Shown in pieces: positions 1-7,139 of a DNA stretch of 7,372 bases. This DNA is from Acidobacteriota bacterium (GTDB lineage: Bacteria; Acidobacteriota; Vicinamibacteria; Vicinamibacterales; Vicinamibacteraceae), in the NCBI GenBank assembly GCA_013695405.1, contig JACDAO010000742.1, forward strand, positions 1 through 7,372, in the 5' to 3' direction. The position numbers were made by a program, and so were the translations under genes. Positions within the stretch are counted from its first letter, which is position 1. Each line of letters opens with the position of its first letter. The notes under the pieces are model-generated. The model searched no databases and had not been told where the DNA came from. It saw nothing but the letters and a program-made list of their open reading frames with translations.

Positions 1-944
1 CGCTCCCCACCGAGACCGTCTACGGCCTGGGCGCCGATGCCGCCAATCGCGAGGCGGTCGGCCGCATCTTCGCACTCAAGGGCCGGCCGTCGACGCATCC
101 GCTGATCGTCCACCTGGCCGGCGTCGAGGCCGTGCCGCACTGGTGCCGTGACTGGCCGGTGGCGGCGCAGGCACTCGCCGCGAACTTCTGGCCCGGGCCG
201 CTGACGCTGGTGCTGCGCCGTGCCGCTACCGTGCCCGAGGTGGTCACCGCCGGTCAGGACACAGTGGCCCTTCGTGTGCCCGCACATGCGCTCGCACTGG
301 AGTTGTTGACCGCGTTCGGCGGAGGCGTCGCCGCGCCGTCCGCCAACCGCTACGGCCGCATCAGTCCGACCACGGCGCAACATGTGCGCGACGACCTCGG
401 CGATGCGGTGGCGGTGATCCTCGACGGCGGCCCCTGCGAGGTCGGCCTCGAGTCGACGATCGTCGCCTGCCTCGACGGACGGGTCACGCTGCTCCGGCCC
501 GGCCGCTTGACCCGGACCGACATCGCGGCGGTCGTCGGTGCGGTGCACGCGCCCGATGCCGCGGCACCGCGCGTGCCGGGCAGCCTGCGGTCGCACTACG
601 CCCCGCGCACGCCGGTTCGCCTGCTCGACAGCGAGGTCCTCGACGTCGTCCATCGGCAGCACCAGGACGAGCGGCACACGGCGGTGGTCCTGGCCCTACG
701 ATCAGCACCTGCCGGAATCGCCGGTCATACCTGGATCCAGGCTTCCGGCGACGCCCGGCGCTACGGGCACGACCTCTATGCCAACCTGCGTACGCTGGAC
801 CTGCAGGGCGCCGCCGTCGTGCTGGTGGAACGGCCGCCGGCCGGCGACGAGTGGGCGGCGGTGCTCGACCGCCTGACCCGGGCGGCCAGCGACGCGGCCG
901 ACGACGCGACGCCTGGACCTGCGCCAAATGCCGAGGCGCCGTGA
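1..944 (+). CDS. sua5: L-threonylcarbamoyladenylate synthase, Sua5 type (5' end missing)
   Basis: This enzyme makes threonylcarbamoyl-AMP from threonine, bicarbonate and ATP in the cytoplasm, the first step of tRNA t6A37 formation; the TsaD complex then transfers the group to tRNA. The reading frame is open from base 3 to the TGA at 942-944. It gives 313 visible residues, and roughly 20-30 N-terminal residues are missing. Counting from base 3, the YrdC domain shows PTETVYGLGA at the very start, KGRP (K26, R28), FWPGPLTLVL, and APSAN with S113 and N115, which together form the family's KxR...SxN signature. GLESTIV near residue 150 is also typical. The linker VPGSLRSHYAP (about 191-201) and a C-terminal region with LYANLRTLD and DRLTRAA identify the two-domain Sua5 form rather than short TsaC. 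The GTG at 132 lies inside the domain and is not the start. The last 20 or so residues are Ala/Pro-rich and probably disordered. Confidence 0.95.
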   Translation, partial: LPTETVYGLGADAANREAVGRIFALKGRPSTHPLIVHLAGVEAVPHWCRDWPVAAQALAANFWPGPLTLVLRRAATVPEVVTAGQDTVALRVPAHALALELLTAFGGGVAAPSANRYGRISPTTAQHVRDDLGDAVAVILDGGPCEVGLESTIVACLDGRVTLLRPGRLTRTDIAAVVGAVHAPDAAAPRVPGSLRSHYAPRTPVRLLDSEVLDVVHRQHQDERHTAVVLALRSAPAGIAGHTWIQASGDARRYGHDLYANLRTLDLQGAAVVLVERPPAGDEWAAVLDRLTRAASDAADDATPGPAPNAEAP

Positions 945-974
945 GGCCTGACGACGGGACCGACGTGCCGCTGA

Positions 975-3900
975 TTGCAGCGCCGCGGCCGGCGCGCCGA
1001 TTCCCACAGGGTCGTGACATCGTCATCCCCGGAGCGTCGGTCGTGCACACGTGCGCTCTGGCGCTGGCACGCTGTGGCCCTGCTGCTGGTCGCTGGCCTG
1101 GTGGCGACGCCGGCCGCGGCACTGTCGCCTGACCGGCGGCTGACGCAGTACGTTCGCACGCAGTGGAACACCAGCGACGGCCTGCCGCAGAACTCGCTGC
1201 ACGCGATTCTCCAGACCCGCGATGGCTACCTGTGGATTGGCACCGATGCCGGGCTGGCGCGGTTCGACGGCGTGCGATTTACCAACTTCGATCGCCGCAC
1301 CACCCCTGTGCTGACCGGCTTGAGCATCCGCGCACTGGCCGAGGGGCCTGACGGCAGCCTGTGGATCGGCACCGAGGCGGCCGGCCTGGTGCGCTATCGC
1401 GATGGCGTGTTCACCAGTGTCGGCACCGACAGCGGCTTGCCTGCCGCGCCGGTCTTCGCCCTGCACGTCGACCGCCGCGGGGTGATCTGGGTCGGTACCT
1501 TCGGCGGCGGCCTGGCGCGCGGCGACGGCACCCGGTTCACACGCATCACCACCCGGGACGGACTGGCCCACGATCACGTCCGGTCGGTCGTCGAGGACCG
1601 TGACGGCCTGCTCTGGGTCGGCACCGACGGTGGCGGCATCAGTCGCGTCAGGCTCGACGGGCGCGTCGTGCACGACGAGCACGAGGCGCGGCTCGCGGGA
1701 CGGGTCGTCTGGCCGATCCTGCAGGACCGTGCCGGCGTGATGTGGTTCGGGACGTACGCCGATGGCCTGTATCGGTGGGACCGCGGCCGGCTCACCCGCT
1801 TCGACGTCGGCGACGGCCTGCCGTCGAACAACATCTGGGCCCTGCGCGAGGACCGCGACGGCAACGTGTGGGTCGGCACCAGCCAGGGCCTGGCGAGAGG
1901 GTCCGGCGGCCGGTTCGAGCCCTTGCGGACCTCGGACAGCGTCACGCGGAGTGCCGTCCGCTGTCTGCAGGAGGACCGCGACGGCGCGCTCTGGGTCGGG
2001 ACCGCCGGCGCCGGCCTGGTCCGCATCAGCGACGCGCCGTTTGCGCCGCTCGGCGTCGAGGAAGGCCTGTCGGTCGACCGCGTCTTTCCGATCCACGAAG
2101 ACGGGCAGGGCGTGATCTGGCTGGGCACCGATGGCGGTGGACTGAATCGCCTGGCCAATGGGGTGGTGACGGCGGTCACCCGGCACGACGGGCTACCGAG
2201 CGACAGCGTCTGGGCGCTCGCCAGCGCGCCCGACCGGACCCTGTGGGCCGGCACCGAGGACGGACTCGGCCACCTGGCTGGTGGACGGTGGACACGCTAC
2301 GCGCGACGCGACGGTCTGTCGGAAGATCGCGTCTGGGCGGTTCGGTGGCTGCGCAACGGCACGCTCCTGGTCGGCACGTTTGCCGGTCTGGACCGTCGAG
2401 TCGGCGCCAGGTTCACGCCTTTCCTGCCCGACTCGTCGTGGTTCCGCAGCGGTGTCCGCTGGATCCACGAGGACGGCGTCGGCACTGTCTGGATTGCCAC
2501 CAACCGCGACGGGTTGGTCGCGCGCGATCCCAATGGCCGCCTGCGCCGCTACACCACCGCCGACGGTCTGGCCAGCAACAGCGTCCTGTCGGTGCACGAG
2601 GACGCAACCGGCACGCTGTGGGTCGGGACCCGCGGCGGATTGACCCGCGTCCGCGCCGGACGGCTGACGACGATCGGCATCGCGCAGGGCCTCGACGACA
2701 GCGTCGTCGCGCTGGTCACCGACCGGCACGGGCGCGCCTGGGCGTCGAGCGGCCGTGGCATTCTCCGGATCGCGCTGCGCGATCTCAATGCGGTGGCCGA
2801 CGGCAGGCGCAACCGCGTGAGCGCGGTGGCGTATCACGAGTCGGCCGGTATCCGCAGCGACGAGGGGACGTCGGGCTCGCAGGGCGTGGTGCTGCGCAGC
2901 CGCGACGGACGCTTGTGGTTCGCCACCTTGCGTGGCGCGGTGGTGGTCGACCCGGCAGCGCTCACGACGGCCGCGCCACTGCCGGCCGTGCTCATCGAGC
3001 GCGTGGCGCTCGGCGAGCAGGGTGGCGCCGTGGCCGCGCCATTCGTCGAGGGCGCCATCAGCCTGGCCCGTGGCGTCCGCCAGATTGCCATCGAGTACAC
3101 CGTGCTGTCGCTGGCCCAGAGTCGCGACGCGCGCTTTGCCTACCGCATGATCGGTGTGGACGCCGATTGGGTCGATGCCGGCACCCGGCGGGTGGCGTAT
3201 TACACGTCGTTGCCGGCGCGACCCCTGCAATTCGAAGTCAGGGCCAGTGATGGCGAGGGCCGGTCGACCCGGCCGGCCACGCTGGCCGTGCACGTCACGC
3301 CATATTTCTACGAAACCTGGAGCTTCCGCGGTGTCCTTGCCCTGCTGCTCCTGGCCGTCCCGGTCGCCGCCGTGCGTTGGCGCACCGCGCACGCGCGCCA
3401 TCGACAGCGGGCGCTCGAGCAATTGATTGCCGAGCGCACGCAGGACCTGCAGATGGCCAAGCTCCGCGCCGAGGAAGCGAGCCACGCCAAGGGCCAGTTT
3501 CTGGCCAACATGAGTCATGAGATACGGACGCCGATGAACGGCATCATCGGCATGACCGACCTGACGCTCGACACCCGGTTGGACCCGGTGCAGCGCGAAT
3601 ACCTGACCACGGTTCGCGAGTCGTCGCTGGCCCTGCTGCGGGTCATCAACGACGTTCTCGACTTCTCGAAGATCGAGGCTGGCAAGCTGCAACTCGCGCC
3701 GACGCCGATCGACGTCGGCGAATGCGTCGACGGCGTGATCCGCACACTGGCCTTCAAGGCGCAACACAAGCGGCTGTCGCTGCGCTACCACCTGTCAGCG
3801 GCGGTCCCGCGCGTGGTGATCGCCGATTCTGACCGGCTCCGTCAGGTCCTGCTCAACCTGGTCGACAACGCGCTCAAGTTCACAGCCGACGGCGGGGTCG

Positions 3901-4652
3901 CGCTGGAGGTCGGCGTCGAGTTGCTGACCGAGACGGTCGGCTGGCTCGAATTCACCGTCACCGACACGGGCATCGGCATCGCGGCGGCCAATCAGGCGAC
4001 GATCTTCGAGGCCTTCACCCAGGCCGATGGGTCGACCAGCCGTCTCTATGGCGGCACCGGACTCGGGCTGTCGATCTCCCGGCGCCTGGTCGAGATGATG
4101 GGCGGACGGATGACCGTGCAGAGCACCCCAGGCGTCAGCACCTGCTTTCGTTTCACGATCGAGGTCGGCCTGCCCGGGACCAGCGCGTCCGCGCCACCGG
4201 TGCAGCCGGTCACAGACCTGCCGACGCTTCCGGCGCCGCCGCCACTCGACATCCTCCTGGCCGAGGACAACCCGGTCAACCAGCGGGTGGCCATGGCGGC
4301 CTTGTCCCGGGCCGGACACCGCGTCACGGTGGTGGCAGACGGGCATCGCGCGCTGGCGGCGGTCCGCGACACGCGCTTCGACGTGGTCCTGATGGACCTG
4401 CAGATGCCGGGCATGTCGGGCTTCGAGGCCACCGCCGGAATCCGCGACCGGGAGCGTCACGAGGGGTTGCCGCGGCTGCCGATCATTGCGATGACCGCCC
4501 ACGCCATGGCCAGTGACGTGCAGCGCTGCTACCAGGCCGGCATGGACGGGCACATCGCCAAGCCGGTCAACGTCAACGACCTCGCGGCAGTGGTCAGCCG
4601 GCAGGTCGCGAAGGCCGCCCCAGCGCCCGACCGCTGGCCTCGCACGGCCTGA
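975..4652 (+). CDS. Hybrid sensor histidine kinase/response regulator with 14-blade propeller sensor
   Basis: Membrane sensor kinase expected to bind a periplasmic ligand and autophosphorylate. Residues are numbered from TTG 975. A basic stretch and hydrophobic core (about 32-49, ending PAAA) form a signal peptide. Residues about 55-660 hold 14 propeller repeats with a WxGT core. A Y_Y_Y-like domain (about 705-772, [11 protein letters not shown]) follows, then one membrane helix (784-800) and a charged helical linker. HisKA has H848 in [10 protein letters not shown]. The ATPase domain has N965 (N box), D997 (DTGIGI) and [10 protein letters not shown] from 1026. The C-terminal receiver has E1097/D1098, phospho-acceptor D1141, T1174 and K1196, so its active-site residues are intact. 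There is no HTH and no HPt domain, so an outside partner is needed. The start is uncertain: a TGA at 972-974 sets the upstream limit, and both TTG 975 and GTG 1014 keep the signal peptide, but neither has a well-placed ribosome site. It lies 30 bases after sua5 and may be co-transcribed with it. The ligand is unknown. Confidence 0.95.
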   Translation: MQRRGRRADSHRVVTSSSPERRSCTRALWRWHAVALLLVAGLVATPAAALSPDRRLTQYVRTQWNTSDGLPQNSLHAILQTRDGYLWIGTDAGLARFDGVRFTNFDRRTTPVLTGLSIRALAEGPDGSLWIGTEAAGLVRYRDGVFTSVGTDSGLPAAPVFALHVDRRGVIWVGTFGGGLARGDGTRFTRITTRDGLAHDHVRSVVEDRDGLLWVGTDGGGISRVRLDGRVVHDEHEARLAGRVVWPILQDRAGVMWFGTYADGLYRWDRGRLTRFDVGDGLPSNNIWALREDRDGNVWVGTSQGLARGSGGRFEPLRTSDSVTRSAVRCLQEDRDGALWVGTAGAGLVRISDAPFAPLGVEEGLSVDRVFPIHEDGQGVIWLGTDGGGLNRLANGVVTAVTRHDGLPSDSVWALASAPDRTLWAGTEDGLGHLAGGRWTRYARRDGLSEDRVWAVRWLRNGTLLVGTFAGLDRRVGARFTPFLPDSSWFRSGVRWIHEDGVGTVWIATNRDGLVARDPNGRLRRYTTADGLASNSVLSVHEDATGTLWVGTRGGLTRVRAGRLTTIGIAQGLDDSVVALVTDRHGRAWASSGRGILRIALRDLNAVADGRRNRVSAVAYHESAGIRSDEGTSGSQGVVLRSRDGRLWFATLRGAVVVDPAALTTAAPLPAVLIERVALGEQGGAVAAPFVEGAISLARGVRQIAIEYTVLSLAQSRDARFAYRMIGVDADWVDAGTRRVAYYTSLPARPLQFEVRASDGEGRSTRPATLAVHVTPYFYETWSFRGVLALLLLAVPVAAVRWRTAHARHRQRALEQLIAERTQDLQMAKLRAEEASHAKGQFLANMSHEIRTPMNGIIGMTDLTLDTRLDPVQREYLTTVRESSLALLRVINDVLDFSKIEAGKLQLAPTPIDVGECVDGVIRTLAFKAQHKRLSLRYHLSAAVPRVVIADSDRLRQVLLNLVDNALKFTADGGVALEVGVELLTETVGWLEFTVTDTGIGIAAANQATIFEAFTQADGSTSRLYGGTGLGLSISRRLVEMMGGRMTVQSTPGVSTCFRFTIEVGLPGTSASAPPVQPVTDLPTLPAPPPLDILLAEDNPVNQRVAMAALSRAGHRVTVVADGHRALAAVRDTRFDVVLMDLQMPGMSGFEATAGIRDRERHEGLPRLPIIAMTAHAMASDVQRCYQAGMDGHIAKPVNVNDLAAVVSRQVAKAAPAPDRWPRTA
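1233..2918 (+). repeat. Coding tandem repeats: 14 propeller blades in the sensor kinase
   Basis: The blade core (W-x-G-T followed by a Gly-rich turn) recurs at residues 87, 130, 172, 214, 257, 299, 340, 382, 424, 465, 506, 549, 589 and 648 of the kinase. The period is about 42 residues (126 bases). Blade 10 has Leu in place of Trp (TLLVGT), and blades 11, 13 and 14 read WIAT, WASS and WFAT. The last gap is 59 residues because of an insertion before blade 14. At DNA level the similarity is strongest around variants of tgggtcggcacc, for example near 1614, 1869, 1992 and 2619. Fourteen blades fit two seven-bladed propellers, the arrangement known for ligand_reg_prop (PF07494) sensors. This is a protein-structural repeat, not a mobile or non-coding one. 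Confidence 0.9.
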
Positions 4653-4672
4653 GTCCGGTCCGGCATCAACGG

Positions 4673-4706
4673 CCTGGTCGCCCACGACGCCGGCCGTCGG
4701 ACCAGG
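4673..4706. terminator. Candidate bulged hairpin between convergent genes
   Basis: In the 61-base gap between the stop of the kinase (4652) and the stop of the deacetylase (4714), cctggtc at 4673-4679 pairs with gaccagg at 4700-4706. Just inside, cgacg at 4685-4689 pairs with cgtcg at 4695-4699 around a 5-base loop. The two stems are contiguous on the 3' side, with a 5-base bulge (4680-4684) on the 5' side. Being an inverted repeat, it could form in transcripts from either strand. No T-run follows on either side, so it is not a classical intrinsic terminator. Its position between converging genes is the main argument for a 3'-end role. Confidence 0.35.
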
Positions 4707-4713
4707 GAGATTG

Positions 4714-5592
4714 TCACGCGTCCGGCCCAGCCAGGATCGAATCGGCACGCGCCGTCACCGGCAGCGTGCGGCCGCCCTCGTGGACCTGGTGCAACGCGCC
4801 GGCCCGCCACTGGCGCAACCGGTAAATGGTCGCGAACACGAAGTCGGGCGCGGCCCCGCCCTGCCCACCCACCACCTCGCCGCCGCGGCGCACGTTGTCC
4901 TGCATCCAGGCCGGCACCAGCAGGTGGTAGGGGTTGCGCTGCACTTCACCGACATGGCACGACAAGGCGGTCAGCAGGTCCGCCAGGTCAGTCGTGCTGC
5001 ACTCGACCATCAGGTTGGGCGTGGCCATCGCCCCCCAGAACTCCGTTTCGACGACGTGGCAGGTGAAGTCCGGGTGCTGTCGTGCCAGCGCGTCCATCAC
5101 CAAAAGATGTGTGCCGACGTGCGAGCTGTTCCAGTCGGTCTCGTGCGGGCAGAGGATCACGGCCGGGCGATGCTGCGCGAGAATCGTTGCGATGACGTCG
5201 ACGCAGCCGCGCCAGTGATCGGGCTGCTCGGCCCGGGTCCTGGCGTTGATCCGCTCGAGTCCCCCTGGGACGGTCGCCACCAGTTCGATCCCGAGGTACG
5301 CGCAGGCGGCGGCCAGTTCGTCCCAGCGGCCCTCGCGACGGGCCGGATTGCTGCCTTGCGTGACGGCGACGTTGACCACACGAAAGCCGGCTTCGCGCTG
5401 CAACCGCAGCGCCAGGCTGCCGATAATGCACTCGTCGTCGGGGTGCGGCGAGAAGATCAACACCTGCGGCGCGTCGGCGGCCAGGGCCGACGCCGACAAC
5501 GGTGTGGCGCCGCCGAGCGGCAACGCCTGACCGTCGCGGTGCAACCGGGCAATCGCCTCCACGTAGGTCCGATACGGGCCGACCTCGGTCAT
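4714..5592 (-). CDS. PIG-L/LmbE family zinc-dependent deacetylase
   Basis: A 292-residue member of the LmbE/PIG-L family (COG2120), metal-dependent hydrolases that remove acetyl groups from N-acetylglucosamine-type substrates. After a roughly 40-residue N-terminal helix-rich lead comes VLIFSPHPDDE, giving zinc ligands H50 and D53 and the likely catalytic base D52. The second signature is PHETDWNSSHVGTHLL, where H158 is the likely third zinc ligand and H162 lies close by. RREGRWDEL (85-93) and the downstream VETEFW also look family-typical. There is no signal peptide, so it should be cytoplasmic. The ATG at 5592-5590 overlaps the TGA of the upstream ROK gene in an ATGA arrangement, implying translational coupling. 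The substrate is not determined by sequence; the ROK partner suggests an amino sugar or amino-sugar phosphate. Family assignment is firm, substrate is inference. Confidence 0.92.
   Translation of the reverse strand: MTEVGPYRTYVEAIARLHRDGQALPLGGATPLSASALAADAPQVLIFSPHPDDECIIGSLALRLQREAGFRVVNVAVTQGSNPARREGRWDELAAACAYLGIELVATVPGGLERINARTRAEQPDHWRGCVDVIATILAQHRPAVILCPHETDWNSSHVGTHLLVMDALARQHPDFTCHVVETEFWGAMATPNLMVECSTTDLADLLTALSCHVGEVQRNPYHLLVPAWMQDNVRRGGEVVGGQGGAAPDFVFATIYRLRQWRAGALHQVHEGGRTLPVTARADSILAGPDA
5589..5592 (-). other. ATGA stop/start overlap coupling ROK and PIG-L genes
   Basis: On the minus strand the last codons of the ROK gene read CAA TGA, and the ATG of the deacetylase begins one base before that TGA. 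The four-base overlap allows terminating ribosomes to restart directly, which usually means both proteins are made together and work in the same process. Confidence 0.9.
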
Positions 5593-6995
5593 TGCGGCAC
5601 CTCGGGGAGGCTGGCCGCGGCAATTGCCTGGCCGTGCCGCTTGTCCTGTTCATCAGGGACGTGGAACGCCATCGTCGCGGCCAGGTCCGGGAACTCGGCG
5701 GCCAGGACGGCGCGGGCCCCGTCGACGATGCGGTTGCCGCCGGGCCCGGAGGTGACGCGTCCGAGCACGAGCACGTGCGCGATATCGTAGAAGTCGGCGA
5801 AGTGCGCCACCCCGTACCCGAGATACGTGCCGATGGTGTCGTAGATCTGCGCGGCGCCGGGATGGCCGTCGTCCATCAACGCCTGGACCGCTTTGAGTCG
5901 GTCGGGCAGGCCCATCGCCTCCGGCACTTCGAGTCCGGCGCGCGCAATCAACCGTCCGACGCACTGCTGCGAGAAGTACTGGGAGCCGACCCCGATGTCG
6001 CCCGACCACTCGTCGGCCGGCCCGGCCGGGTTGTAGTCGACCGGCACGAAGGCCAGTTCGTTGAGCCACGAGGTGATGTTGCCGTTGCGCGTGACGTAGC
6101 CGGCGGCGGTGCTGGTGCCGAGCGCGATGCCGAGAATCGCGTTGACGCCCAGCGACATCGAGCCGGCCAGCGCCGTCACCTCGCCGTCGTTGACCACCTC
6201 GAAGGGCACGTCGTGCCAGGCCCGGCGGACCTCCAGGAACAGGTCCTTGACGCGGGCGTCGAAGATCGCCTGCGGCACGCCGCGGAACAGCGAGCCAGCC
6301 TTGACCCGGTTGTTGACGTAGACGCCAGCGGCGCTGCCGCCGATCGCGTCGACGCGCGGCAGGTGGGCGGCCGCCTTGTGCAGCGAGTCCATGATGCCGT
6401 CGAGGTGATACTGCGGGTCCGGCTTGTGGTACGGGTCCCACACGGTCTCTTCGCTGAACACGACCTGTCCGTCGATCACTGCGGCGACCTTGCGGTCGCT
6501 GCCGCCGAGGTCGAAGCCAATCCGGCAACCGCGCAGGTGCCGGCCGAGCGGGCGGGTCACGCTTCGCTCCGCCGGCAGGTCGCGGGTGTGCACCACCTCC
6601 AGCGGATGATCGAACATCCGCACGGCCACCAGGTCGGCATCGAAGCGGCCGGTGGCGGTGTCCCGGTAGTGCGCGGCGAGCGACCTGGCGAGCTCGGGAG
6701 GACCGTCGAGGTAGAGTCGCCAGCCGCCCCGCGACCAGAGCAGGAACTTGACCAGGCGCTCCAGATGCGCGGGATTGGCCCCAGCCCGCGGGTGCGCGGC
6801 GGGCAGCGCCTCGGTGTCGGTGCGAAACACCGAGCCGTCCGCCTGTTCGAGGGCCAGACGCACTGGTACCGGTGCGCCGGAGGCGTGCACCAGCGACCGC
6901 CACGCACGGGCGGCGAGCACCGCCGGCCGGAACGCCGGGTCGAGGACCGGCATGATGGTCGGAGCGACGAGCGGAAGGACGTGGTCTGTCTGCAT
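5589..6995 (-). CDS. Atypical ROK-family (sugar kinase-like) protein with N-terminal extension
   Basis: A 468-residue cytoplasmic protein of the ASKHA/ROK superfamily, whose members phosphorylate glucose, GlcNAc, ManNAc and similar sugars or act as repressors. Residues 1-157 form an extra N-terminal region with no helix-turn-helix visible; it contains LVKFLLWSRGGWRLYLDGP (81-99). The ROK core starts at 158 with phosphate-1 motif DLGGSDRK (162-169), then AIGGSAAG (217-224), VVND (267-270, with D270 the expected catalytic base), phosphate-2 motif LGTSTAAG (292-299) and a C-terminal adenosine-site stretch TSGPGGNRIVDGA. The usual zinc motif CxCGxxGCxE is absent: residues 311-345 read NELAFVPVDYNP...GVGSQYFSQQC instead. 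Typical ROK kinases have about 300 residues, so this is long. The start chosen is ATG 6995. The in-frame ATG at 7037 has a better-spaced AGGA, but the 14 codons between them have poor GC3, unlike the gene. It is the first gene of the pair with the deacetylase. A kinase role is likely but not proven. Confidence 0.85.
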   Translation of the reverse strand: MQTDHVLPLVAPTIMPVLDPAFRPAVLAARAWRSLVHASGAPVPVRLALEQADGSVFRTDTEALPAAHPRAGANPAHLERLVKFLLWSRGGWRLYLDGPPELARSLAAHYRDTATGRFDADLVAVRMFDHPLEVVHTRDLPAERSVTRPLGRHLRGCRIGFDLGGSDRKVAAVIDGQVVFSEETVWDPYHKPDPQYHLDGIMDSLHKAAAHLPRVDAIGGSAAGVYVNNRVKAGSLFRGVPQAIFDARVKDLFLEVRRAWHDVPFEVVNDGEVTALAGSMSLGVNAILGIALGTSTAAGYVTRNGNITSWLNELAFVPVDYNPAGPADEWSGDIGVGSQYFSQQCVGRLIARAGLEVPEAMGLPDRLKAVQALMDDGHPGAAQIYDTIGTYLGYGVAHFADFYDIAHVLVLGRVTSGPGGNRIVDGARAVLAAEFPDLAATMAFHVPDEQDKRHGQAIAAASLPEVPQ

Positions 6996-7139
6996 GTCAG
7001 GACGACCCTGCGGTCGAAACGGGCAACACGATACCATCGCGTGGTCCTGTCGCAGCGAGCGCCCGCGCCTTCCGGCCGGCCGGCCGCTGCGCCCTCTCGA
7101 GGCCCGGATCCGCGCAACGCGCCGGCCCGGGAACACTGC
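6996..7139. other. Divergent intergenic region
   Basis: These 144 bases lie between the ROK start (minus) and the DUF6265-like start (plus), so both promoters should be here. No convincing -35/-10 pair was found on either strand. The segment holds a 12-base perfect palindrome ccggccggccgg at 7072-7083, flanked by more GGCC units. It also holds a minus-strand AGGA at 7048-7045, seven bases before the alternative ROK ATG at 7037. The region could be shortened if the ROK gene really starts at 7037. Confidence 0.5.
7129..7132 (+). promoter_or_regulatory. Ribosome binding site for the GTG start at 7140
   Basis: GGGA lies seven bases upstream of GTG 7140. The frame is open far upstream (another GTG is at 7041), so this site plus the signal peptide that begins immediately after it decides the start. 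Confidence 0.5.

Noticed and set aside
1023..2186. 387-codon open frame on the minus strand, opposite the propeller region, with repeated ADP/GADP-like units
   Set aside because: It is the antisense mirror of the propeller repeats of the kinase. GC-rich codon bias leaves antisense frames open, and the product shows no known fold or signal.
1233..2918. Possible CRISPR-like or minisatellite array because of the roughly 126-base period
   Set aside because: The repeats are diverged, fully coding and match propeller blades; there are no identical repeats with unique spacers.
1742..3250. 502-codon + strand frame inside the kinase gene
   Set aside because: The product is extremely Arg/Pro-rich, with no motifs, and overlaps a frame with clear domain signatures.
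2193..3791. 532-codon open frame on the minus strand
   Set aside because: It lies entirely opposite the well-supported kinase frame, has Arg/Gln/Gly-rich composition typical of a GC-rich shadow frame, and contains no recognisable domain.
4513..5790. 425-codon + strand frame spanning the kinase end and the region opposite PIG-L
   Set aside because: It overlaps the receiver domain in another frame and then runs antisense to the deacetylase and the end of the ROK gene. No domain is recognisable.
5653..6903. 416-codon minus-strand frame overlapping the ROK gene
   Set aside because: Alternative frame of the ROK coding sequence with Arg-rich, low-complexity product; the ROK frame carries all the motifs.
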